This document shows, one piece after another, positions 56,150 through 64,000 of a stretch of 64,000 nucleotides of DNA; the first letter of the stretch is position 1, and each line of letters opens with the position of its first letter. The notes under the pieces were generated by a model that ran no database searches, was not told where the DNA came from, and saw nothing but the letters and a program-made list of their open reading frames with translations. The position numbers and the translations under genes are program-made. Source of the stretch: Auriscalpium vulgare (taxonomy: Eukaryota > Basidiomycota > Agaricomycetes > Russulales > Auriscalpiaceae); the NCBI GenBank assembly GCA_019915015.1, contig JAHBBC010000014.1, positions 558,001 to 622,000 of the forward strand, in the 5' to 3' direction.

Positions 56150-58244
56150 ATGGACGCTGCCACCGTCGCCGACGCCACCGCTACCCGCGCCATGCTGGAT
56201 CTCCAGCTGGGCTTACTCGGGCCCATGGCGCGTGACGCCACCTCCGAGGCCCAACTCGCGCTGCTGCGCCCGCAAGCGCGCCAGCTCCTGGTACGTCTGC
56301 TCTTCCTGATCTCGCCTTCCTTTCTGACTTGCGATTTCCTAGCGTGCCTACTACGACGCCCGTGGTCGTGGGGTGACGTTCTCCCCCGAGGCGCGCGCGC
56401 GGTACGACGCGCTTGAAGAAGCCGTGCGACCCCCGCCCCTGTTCCTCGACGAGGCGAACGAAGACGACGAGGCTGCGGAGGCCCCTGAAGCGCCCCAGGC
56501 GACCGTGCCGCGGTCCGCTCCGACCGTTGCCACGCCGTCGCCCCTCGTCGGCGCTGGGACGCGTGAGGGCACCGTCGCCGTGGCCGACCCTTCCGTTACC
56601 CGGCTCCGCCCCAAGGTGCGTGTATCGGCGGTCCTTGTCGTCACCCGCTAACCTCGCCCCTTTCTTTCTGCCCGCTCTTTACGCAGGCTCGTCGCGTGCT
56701 CGCGAACCGCGCGGAGGTGGTGTTGCCGCTCCCGGGGCCGGTCCCGCCGCCGCCTTCTGCCCGCGGGGAGCGCCTCGCCGCGCGTACCGCCACTGCGGCC
56801 GTCCAGCCTCCGTCCCAAGCCGCCGGGAAGCGCCGCGCCTCGCACTCCCCCACACCCCTCTCGTCTCCCCACGCGACCGAGTCGCCTCAACCCCGGCGCG
56901 GTCGCACCGCCAAAAAGGGTCGGCCCGCCCCTCGCCGCCGTCGCAGCCGTTCGTCGACGTCGCCGGGTAGTGGTCTCGACGACTCGCTGTCGGAGGCGGT
57001 AGACAGTGACGGCGACCCCTTGTTCCACCGGTCGGATCGCCGCCCGACGCACACCGAGCGGTACGCTGGTGAGCGCATCAAGGTGAGCTACCCCCTCCCC
57101 ATCTCCCCTGCTGTTGCTGACCGTCCACCCTTCCAGACTTCTACCCGCTGCGGCCGCTGCCAGGCTGGTTTCGTGCGCGGGCCGGTGCGTTGTGAGTTCA
57201 AGCCTCACCGCCCCACCAAGTGCATCCGCTGTCGCGCCCAGCGCAAGGGCTGCGGCGGCGCTGTACTCGTGGACGGTTCGCGCCCTCGCGCCCCTTCCCC
57301 CCACCGTTCCCGTGGTCGGTCGGTCCGCTCCCGCGCTCCTTCTCGTGCCCCCCGGCCGCGTTCTGCCTCCCGTCGCGGCGCTGCGGCGCCTGTGGCGGCG
57401 CCCTTCTTCGCCAAGTTCCTTGCGGACTTACTGGCGGCCGCCGACTCTGCAGGTACGTTGCTGCGCCCCTCTTACCCTTCTCCTAACACTCACCTGTTCT
57501 TCCCTCCCTTCAGATTCCCCACGTCGGGCTCGCGACCTCCTCGCGTCCGTGCTGGCGTCGGTGGACGAGGACGCGCGGCGTTTCGAGGACCTCCCTCCTG
57601 CCGACAACTTCTCCGACCATGCCGACTCCATCGCGCTCGTCCGGGCGGAGCTGGCTGCTAGCGCGACGACGCTCAACCTGTGGCCCTACCGTCACGACCG
57701 GCTCCTCGTGCGCCTTGCCCAGCTCGAGCACCAGTTCGGCTCGCGCGTGTCCGCCGACGCTGTGGCTTCCGAGGCCTCCCGCTCTCCCTCCCTCCGTAGT
57801 TCGCCGGTCGCTGGGCCCAGTGGTCACCGGCGCTCTGACTCGCCCACCCTCGCCACCATTCCGCCCAGCTCCGTCGCCGCCTCTACTCCCGCCGCCCCGA
57901 TCGTTAGCGATGAGGAGGAGGATGAGCTGGCGCCTGCTCGCGCCCCCTCCGTAGAGTCGCGCGCGTCCCCGGCTCCCGTGCATCCCGTGCTGCGCACGTA
58001 TGGTCGCCGGCGCGCTGCTCGTACGCCCGCCGTGTCGGATGGCGCGGAGAGCGCGGAGGACCTTCCCTCGGCCGGCGGTATCCCCCTTGCCGCGCCTGCC
58101 GATCCAGCGGGTGTCGACGACGAGACGGACGACGACGAAGAGGAGAGCGAGGAAGGCGTGGTCGGAGTCGAGGAGAGCAGCGAGGAGGACGGTTCCGACG
58201 TTGGCGACGCCGTTGAGACCGTGTATATGGACGTCGCTGAGTAG
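56150..58244 (+). CDS. Antisense accessory protein 3 (cysteine cluster), copy B
   Basis: Exons 56150-56290, 56343-56615, 56687-57082, 57137-57452 and 57514-58244 encode the same 618-aa protein as in copy A, including the six-cysteine cluster, basic region and acidic tail. No disabling change is visible. Confidence 0.75.
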
Positions 58245-58514
58245 GTCGACCCTTTCTCGCATTTTTCTCTGTTTCTTGTATTCTCTTGTTTTTGCGTTAC
58301 TTTTCTTGTTGTTTTTCGTGCTGTCGTCTCTACGCATGCTTGCCCAAATAGAATTTTAGTGTCCCCCCCACCACAAGAGGAGAAAAGAAATAAGTTGAAC
58401 CAATAGTCTCAGTGTACTGTCCGTGGTGTATCTCCTTAACGTAATACCTAGTCCAGTCGTATCGCGTCCTCCCCCCGACTGAAACTGCTGACCTCAGCAG
58501 TCGCGCACGGCCGG

Positions 58515-61500
58515 TCAGGCGACACTACCGTCTTCCGCGCTGTTACTCGCTGTGTCCGACGCGTCGCTGTCTATGCTGCGTGATTCCTGTGCTTGGGCGT
58601 CGGAGCCAGGCTGCCCGAGAAGCTCGTTTAGTCGTCGGGCGGGTATGTCGATGAACTCCGGTAGCGGAGGAAGCGTGATGTGTGGTCGCGCGAAGTACGG
58701 AATGACGCGAAACTCCGCAGTGGGCCTGTCGAAGACCGCCCCGTGCATATCACACAGGACGTACGGTCCACCGCGTCGCCGCCCAATTACGATGAACGGA
58801 CCGTCGTAGCGAGGCAGCATCTTGCGGTCGAGTGATTTCTCGAACTGCGTGAAACGTACCAGGACAAGGTCGCCTCGTTGGAAGCCGTAGTTCTTGATCG
58901 ACGCTTCGTGGTCGCGCTCGAAAATCAGCGCATCATGCCGCCGCTTGTCAAACACTTTCGAGTGGAGCGTACGGAGCTGGGTGCGGCGCTTCTGAAGTGC
59001 GACAGCCCGTCGCGCGATTAAATCCGTCGTCGACAGTATTGAGTCAGGCGGTGGTAGGAGATACGTCGCCTCTACGATATCGAGGGGCATCAATGCCTGC
59101 GTGCCAGTCGCCGCGAAGTAGGGGGAGCAGCCCATACGCCTGCGCGTTGTGATCCTGTCCGCCCAGAATACCGAGTGTGCGACCGTGGCCCACTTGCTCG
59201 CGTCACCGTCGGCGGCCTTGTACAGGGCCTGTCGGACGTCGAAATGCGATCGCTCTACGATTCCGTTGGATCGCGAGTTATAGCCTGAGATGCGGATGTG
59301 CTGCACGCCGTAATCTTCCTCGAGGTGCTTCATCGCTGCTAGGTACGGCGTCCCGTTATCCGTTACGATTTCCCGGAGCGCTCCCCAGCGACAGAGTACG
59401 TCCTCGAATATCCATCGCGCGAGCGACTTGGCATTTTCCTGACGCAGCATGCGCCACTCTGGGAAATGCGAGACCGAGCACCTGCCTTGTACGATGTATT
59501 TGAAACCTCGCGAAGCCGGCATGTGCATGGTATCAGCGTACATCTTGGCGAACAGCGGCGCCGGGGTCGCGACCGTTGGGGGAATGAGCACGTGCTTCAC
59601 CTGTCGCACTTGACAAATGTGGCACGATCGGACAAACCACGCGACGTCGCGGTCCATGTAGGGCCACCAGAAGCGTTCGAGGAGAAACATCTTGGTCGGG
59701 TACGCGCCGCGATGGCCGACGTCGTCGTGGCACGCTTTTAAAGCCCCTATGCGGCGTTCCGGTGCTAAAACGAGCTGGTGGCGCCCCTGCGGCTCCTTGC
59801 GAAAGAGACTCGTGCCATCGAGGAAGAACTCAGTGCAGTACCTTAGGAACGTCGCATACTCTTGGTCGGCGAGGCCCTCCGGTCGTTGGAGCGTGTTGTG
59901 CCATTCCCGCACTCGAACGAGTCGCTCGTCGGCCTGCTGCGCCTTGATGTCGCGGTCAACGGCGTCGTACGACAACTCTGTCGGAGCTGCCTGGGTGACG
60001 AACGTTGCGATCGCGGCCCTTGGTTGGTCGCGCGGATCCCCCGACCGTGGCCTTGTACTGCGCGGTACGTATGCGTTCACGAGGTGAATGAAGCCATACA
60101 TTGCGTCGACCCAATCCTCGAACCCGTCGTGCTCATTCTCTGCCACGTCGCCCGGTTGGCGCCTTCGTCGCGACATCCCGTCAGGCCCATGAAACAGGCC
60201 GGGCACGTGAACTAGGACGAAATGGAACATTAAAATGGCAATAATCCACCGATTCATGCTGGCTGAGGGTTCAATATCGGGGTTGTCGAGCATGCCCTTA
60301 ATGTAGCGTGCGTCGACTTCCACGACCATGTTCCGCACTCCGATGAGATATATCTTCAGCGCGCGGAGCGCCCGAAACAGGCCGTATAATTCTAACTTTG
60401 GTTGCGAAAAACGCGCCTCGCGATCGTTCAACGCGATGGACCCAAACCGTGCGTACCGACGCTTCTTGCGACTCTTCGGATCGTCGGCGTCAGCCTGGCA
60501 CAGCAAGAACCCGACCGCAATAGGAGACGTATCGACCGCGAGGATAACCGGTTTGCCCGACTGATAGTCGATCGGTTTCAGGGCTGGCGACTCCAGCAAC
60601 GCGCTTTTGAGATCTTCCATAGCTGCTAATTGTTCCGCTCCGAATTCGAATGGCACATCTTTCCTCGTAAGGTGCGTGAGCGCATGCGCGCGATGTGCGA
60701 AATGGTGGATGAAGATCCTCAGCACCCCGACCGTCCCGAGGAACGCCCGCACATCGGACAGGTCTTGACATGGCCCCCAATTCACAATCTTAGCCACCCG
60801 TTGTTCGTCGGGGATCCGCCCGTCCCTCGTGCAGCGGTGTCCGACCACGACAATTTCGGGCGCGCACAAAATAGTCTTCCAACCCGAAAACGTCCCGCCC
60901 GAATAACCCATGCGCTGTACGACGCGGTTGAGATTCTGAAAGTGTTCCCAGACAAATCGGCGGATGCCCTCGTTGTCAGCGATTGTCTCGTACTTCCCCT
61001 GGTCGTCCTTGTATTCGCTCGCGGGGCCCTTGACCGGTACGTCATCAATAAACGGTATCGTGACGTGGGGAATTTCCGGCCTCAGGATATGTGTGACGTC
61101 GTCGTGGAAGATAGGCACTGAATTCGTCCAGCCCATCGGTAGTGTTACCAACCGCAGCGCGCCGTAAGGGGTCTGGAACGTAGTGAGGTCGCGCGACGCT
61201 GGGTCCAATGCTCGCTCGTCGTATCCGACGTACAGATCCAGCATCGCGCCGCAAGCCCGACCCGCGAATTGCTCGGCCAGTTGGTCGGTAAACGGGGGCA
61301 CACCGGAATGAGCTATCGTGACGGCGTTTAACGGCTCCAGGCTGTGCACTATGCGCAGGCTCGTTCCATCCTTTTTGACCACGCAGAACCACCGCGACCT
61401 ATACGACGAATTGGATGGTTCGTAGACGTTCGCGGCCAACTTCCGACTGATTTGTTCCATGACTTGGTCGTAGATTCCCGGCGGGATCGGTATGTTGCGT

Positions 61501-62174
61501 TGTACCCATGGCGTGTGCGGTACGACGGGTATCGTGACCGGCGGAAAGAAATCTTCGCGGAAGTGGCCTCGCTCGCTGTCGTCCCACGCGAACGCACCGT
61601 TGTGCTCGCACATAAAATGGTGCATCAGCTTGCGTTCCTCCTTCCACAAGAAGTCCCCCTCGTGAACTACGTCGAATTGGTCGCGGCGCTCCTCGGTGTA
61701 ACGCCCCGTCGGCCGGAAGTCAGGGGGCTTCGTTGGTAACTTGGGTAGTGTCGCTAGCGGGTCGCCTCGTATGTCGCGTATGATTCTGAACTGCCCAGGC
61801 AAGTCGGCTAGTACTGGCTTCACTTTTAGGTGGGCTGGCTTATACTTTTTCTTGGTCGCTGCGAAAACTGCGCGTGCCCGCGCGCTGCTTGGCAGCGACT
61901 TACAGTCGCGAAATTCCTGTTCGCCTGCGAACGATGGCACCCCGGCTGGGGCGAGAAAGAAAACGGGCGCCGATGGAACGTCTAAAGTCGCGTCGGTCGG
62001 CCGATCAAATATTGGAGGGGTAGATTCTGGGAGATCGCAAAATGCTAAATAGGTTGCTCGTAACTCTTCCGGAGAACTAGAGGAGTCGAAGGGGACCACG
62101 GCTTCCACGGAAATAGGATCGGCGGCGTCGCCCGTGAACTCGAGGACGAGCGCCACTTCCGCCTGGTCGTCCAA
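58515..62174 (-). CDS. pol: Retrotransposon pol, copy B
   Basis: Identical in translation to the copy A frame (1219 codons from the TTG at 62174): reverse transcriptase with FIDD, RNase H, HHCC zinc finger, integrase DDE triad and GPF/Y-like module. Again it lacks an ATG and lies in the -1 frame relative to gag. Confidence 0.93.
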   Translation of the reverse strand: MDDQAEVALVLEFTGDAADPISVEAVVPFDSSSSPEELRATYLAFCDLPESTPPIFDRPTDATLDVPSAPVFFLAPAGVPSFAGEQEFRDCKSLPSSARARAVFAATKKKYKPAHLKVKPVLADLPGQFRIIRDIRGDPLATLPKLPTKPPDFRPTGRYTEERRDQFDVVHEGDFLWKEERKLMHHFMCEHNGAFAWDDSERGHFREDFFPPVTIPVVPHTPWVQRNIPIPPGIYDQVMEQISRKLAANVYEPSNSSYRSRWFCVVKKDGTSLRIVHSLEPLNAVTIAHSGVPPFTDQLAEQFAGRACGAMLDLYVGYDERALDPASRDLTTFQTPYGALRLVTLPMGWTNSVPIFHDDVTHILRPEIPHVTIPFIDDVPVKGPASEYKDDQGKYETIADNEGIRRFVWEHFQNLNRVVQRMGYSGGTFSGWKTILCAPEIVVVGHRCTRDGRIPDEQRVAKIVNWGPCQDLSDVRAFLGTVGVLRIFIHHFAHRAHALTHLTRKDVPFEFGAEQLAAMEDLKSALLESPALKPIDYQSGKPVILAVDTSPIAVGFLLCQADADDPKSRKKRRYARFGSIALNDREARFSQPKLELYGLFRALRALKIYLIGVRNMVVEVDARYIKGMLDNPDIEPSASMNRWIIAILMFHFVLVHVPGLFHGPDGMSRRRRQPGDVAENEHDGFEDWVDAMYGFIHLVNAYVPRSTRPRSGDPRDQPRAAIATFVTQAAPTELSYDAVDRDIKAQQADERLVRVREWHNTLQRPEGLADQEYATFLRYCTEFFLDGTSLFRKEPQGRHQLVLAPERRIGALKACHDDVGHRGAYPTKMFLLERFWWPYMDRDVAWFVRSCHICQVRQVKHVLIPPTVATPAPLFAKMYADTMHMPASRGFKYIVQGRCSVSHFPEWRMLRQENAKSLARWIFEDVLCRWGALREIVTDNGTPYLAAMKHLEEDYGVQHIRISGYNSRSNGIVERSHFDVRQALYKAADGDASKWATVAHSVFWADRITTRRRMGCSPYFAATGTQALMPLDIVEATYLLPPPDSILSTTDLIARRAVALQKRRTQLRTLHSKVFDKRRHDALIFERDHEASIKNYGFQRGDLVLVRFTQFEKSLDRKMLPRYDGPFIVIGRRRGGPYVLCDMHGAVFDRPTAEFRVIPYFARPHITLPPLPEFIDIPARRLNELLGQPGSDAQAQESRSIDSDASDTASNSAEDGSVA

Positions 62175-62182
62175 CGACGCCT

Positions 62183-64000
62183 CTAGAGCCGAAAATCCCT
62201 GCGCTCGCCGGCGCTCTGAACGATGCGACGCGAGCCTCGCTCTACTGTCGGGACGGTCGCCGTCGCTTGAGTGTTGGGATCGGTGATCGTGACGGTCTGT
62301 CGCTCATCGACAAAGTTGCGGACTATACTCCCAGTGAGGACGTCGAAGGGCCTCCCTAGCAGGATGTCGTAGGCCGGAGAACGTATGACGTGTATCTGTA
62401 CGTAGAGCGTGATGTCGCCTAGCTTTAGCGCTACGTTGCGGGCTAGCCCGAGGGATTTGTCAATCGAGCCGTTGGCGGAAAGCATGTCCAGTGTGATCGC
62501 GGGATCATATGCCAGGCCGAGAAAATGACAAACGTCTTCGGACATGGAGATGACCTGCGACCCTGGATCCAGGATAGCCTCAATGTGCGCTTGGTTATCC
62601 ACCAAGGGCAGGACCGCTCGCAATGCCGATGACTCTTTTGCGACCACCAGCGGGGCCGGTTTCTCGGCCGAGGCACTCATCAACGTCAGCATCGGGTCGG
62701 AGAGCACCAGCGACCCGCGAGGCGGCACCGCTGGCTGGCTCTGTATGGCCTGCAAGAACGACGACGGCATGTGCGAGGTGTATCCCCGCGCTCGATCTCT
62801 CTCCTGCTCGCGCTCTTCCTCGTACAAGTCGCCGGGTAGGTCCGACCACTCCTTGGTAGGCCCTTCCCCTTCCGCTACGACCGTGTGTAGGACCGCTACT
62901 GGGGAGTCCCCGCTGGACAGTACCGGGGCCGCTATGCGTCGCGGGGTGATAGCGTATCGCAACTGGGAACGTACTTCTGGCGCCAGCGACAGTAACTCGC
63001 TCTGTGTCAGAGTGACGGAAGTCTCCATCGCGCGGCCGTAGACTTCCTTCGCGACTTCCTCACTATGGATGGGCGTGTCCTTGGTATAGGCGGCGACTGG
63101 TTTCTTCCCTTTGTCTGGTCGGGACGCGTCCCCGACGGGTATGTAGGTTGCGTCGGGTACGGAGGCGAAAGGATGGATGGGTTCCGGCTCTATCTCCTCG
63201 GGGTCCTTCTCGACTGTCGGCTCACCCTCGCTCTCTTCCATCGCCGCTTCCGCATCCTCTGGACCTTCGGGCACCGCGAACGTAACCTTCGGCCGCTTGG
63301 CCGTGAATTTCGACGGAGATATGACCACCTCAGGGACTAGCCTCTTGGATCGCACTCTCTCCCCGGGCAGCGGACCGATTGGTGGCGGTAACTCTCCGTT
63401 GCGAATCGCTGCCTCCCTTCGGGCCCGGCCGGCGTTCCTCTGCTCCTTCATGAGGGTTAATACCGCCATCTCTTGACGCAACTCCTCGAGTCGCTCGTCG
63501 TCCGTCAACGGCGGGATTAACTGGATGAGCCCGGCGACCGGCTGGTCGCGCGCAGGTCGGAGCGGGTAGTCGGTGACGGCGATGGGACCTGTCGATGCCA
63601 ACATCATTGTTTCCGTCGCGTTGCCCGCGACTCTGGCCGCGACGTCGGCGCGCAGCCCGGACGGGTCCGTGCGATAATATTCGTCTACCCTCGCTTGAAT
63701 CGGGCCTAGCCCAAATGGCACTGGCCTGCCGTTCTTGAGTACCACCTGGTTCATCTCGTTGCGTACCACCCGCCCCGTCGCTATGTAGTCTTGCAGGACG
63801 AGGCATTCGCGGATGAAGTGCTCGGGACCGTTGCAGAACGAGCACCTGGCGCCATCCTGTCCCGGGGCCGGGCGAGGACGATCGAAACGAGCGGCCGACG
63901 CCATCATCGGGCCCGGTGGCCCGCGCGTGTACGCCGACGGCTGCGGGCCTGCGTTACTCATCCCCATCGCATCGGCTCTCCCCGCGCTATACGCTTTCGC
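62183..64000 (-). CDS. gag: Retrotransposon gag-protease, copy B, 5' part beyond window
   Basis: Encodes the C-terminal part of the 1060-aa gag with the CCHC zinc knuckle and the DPGS protease domain, identical in translation to copy A where comparable. The frame is open to the window edge; the N-terminal portion is missing only because the window ends. Confidence 0.9.
   Translation of the reverse strand, partial: AKAYSAGRADAMGMSNAGPQPSAYTRGPPGPMMASAARFDRPRPAPGQDGARCSFCNGPEHFIRECLVLQDYIATGRVVRNEMNQVVLKNGRPVPFGLGPIQARVDEYYRTDPSGLRADVAARVAGNATETMMLASTGPIAVTDYPLRPARDQPVAGLIQLIPPLTDDERLEELRQEMAVLTLMKEQRNAGRARREAAIRNGELPPPIGPLPGERVRSKRLVPEVVISPSKFTAKRPKVTFAVPEGPEDAEAAMEESEGEPTVEKDPEEIEPEPIHPFASVPDATYIPVGDASRPDKGKKPVAAYTKDTPIHSEEVAKEVYGRAMETSVTLTQSELLSLAPEVRSQLRYAITPRRIAAPVLSSGDSPVAVLHTVVAEGEGPTKEWSDLPGDLYEEEREQERDRARGYTSHMPSSFLQAIQSQPAVPPRGSLVLSDPMLTLMSASAEKPAPLVVAKESSALRAVLPLVDNQAHIEAILDPGSQVISMSEDVCHFLGLAYDPAITLDMLSANGSIDKSLGLARNVALKLGDITLYVQIHVIRSPAYDILLGRPFDVLTGSIVRNFVDERQTVTITDPNTQATATVPTVERGSRRIVQSAGERRDFRL

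Larger units (their letters stand above)
51830..64000 (-). mobile_element. Ty3/Gypsy-type retrotransposon, copy B (cut by the window end)
   Basis: Same element and orientation as copy A, with a constant coordinate offset of +49,610 after a single C deletion in the C-run before accessory gene 1 (8 C at 52808-52817 against 9 in copy A). Present are the 3' LTR, three polypurine-hairpin modules, all accessory genes, complete pol and the last 606 codons' worth of gag. The 5' part of gag, the primer-binding site and the 5' LTR would lie at about 64001-66264. Confidence 0.93.

Overview
This is a nuclear contig from a filamentous basidiomycete, most likely an Agaricomycete. The genes are dense and cut by many 45-70 nt GT-AG introns, several exons are only 22-50 nt long, and the gene set fits (Gemin2/SIP1, a SulP carrier with STAS and cNMP domains, an M36 fungalysin, a DUF4536 protein, a questin-oxidase-like enzyme). 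Gene models were built by hand from splice signals and reading-frame continuity. Family names come from recognised motifs, not from searches.

Layout: (1) 80-1113, proteasome beta-2 (PUP1). (2) 1114-2218, AT-rich intergenic DNA with a foldback MITE-like element. (3) 2219-16653, a complete 14,435-bp Ty3/Gypsy-type LTR retrotransposon (copy A) with identical-length 849-bp LTRs and a 4-bp target duplication. Its gag-protease and RT-RNase H-integrase frames are on the minus strand. Three further intron-containing genes lie on the plus strand, antisense to gag-pol, between pol and the 3' LTR. (4) 16658-20830, decayed DNA with fragments of an ABCG transporter, a Rom2-like RhoGEF and an acidic-tailed ORF. 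(5) 21228-49714, a normal gene-rich block: Gemin2, questin-oxidase-like protein, CaCA cation/H+ antiporter, Vsb1-like SulP/STAS/cNMP protein, RhoGEF (-), an unknown protein (-), importin-13/Kap122-type karyopherin, DMAC1-like DUF4536 protein (-), fungalysin, APH-fold kinase (-). (6) 49715-51829, repeat-rich DNA ending in a GC-rich minisatellite arranged as a large imperfect inverted repeat. (7) 51830-64000, a second, nearly identical copy (B) of the retrotransposon, inserted in the right arm of that inverted repeat and cut off by the window end inside gag.

The retrotransposon is the notable system. Two of its antisense proteins (about 383 and 374 aa) look like paralogues. The third (618 aa) has a Zn2Cys6-like cysteine cluster, a basic stretch and an acidic tail. 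A repeated module, a polypurine tract (minus strand) next to a hairpin, occurs three times: at the 3' LTR just before accessory gene 1, just before accessory gene 2, and just after the pol stop codon. This suggests the accessory genes were added stepwise to an ordinary Gypsy element whose 3' end once lay directly after pol. Because the accessory genes are antisense to the genomic RNA, their introns would not be removed during retrotransposition. The two copies differ, as far as I could compare them, by one C in a homopolymer, so the complete package seems to have moved recently.
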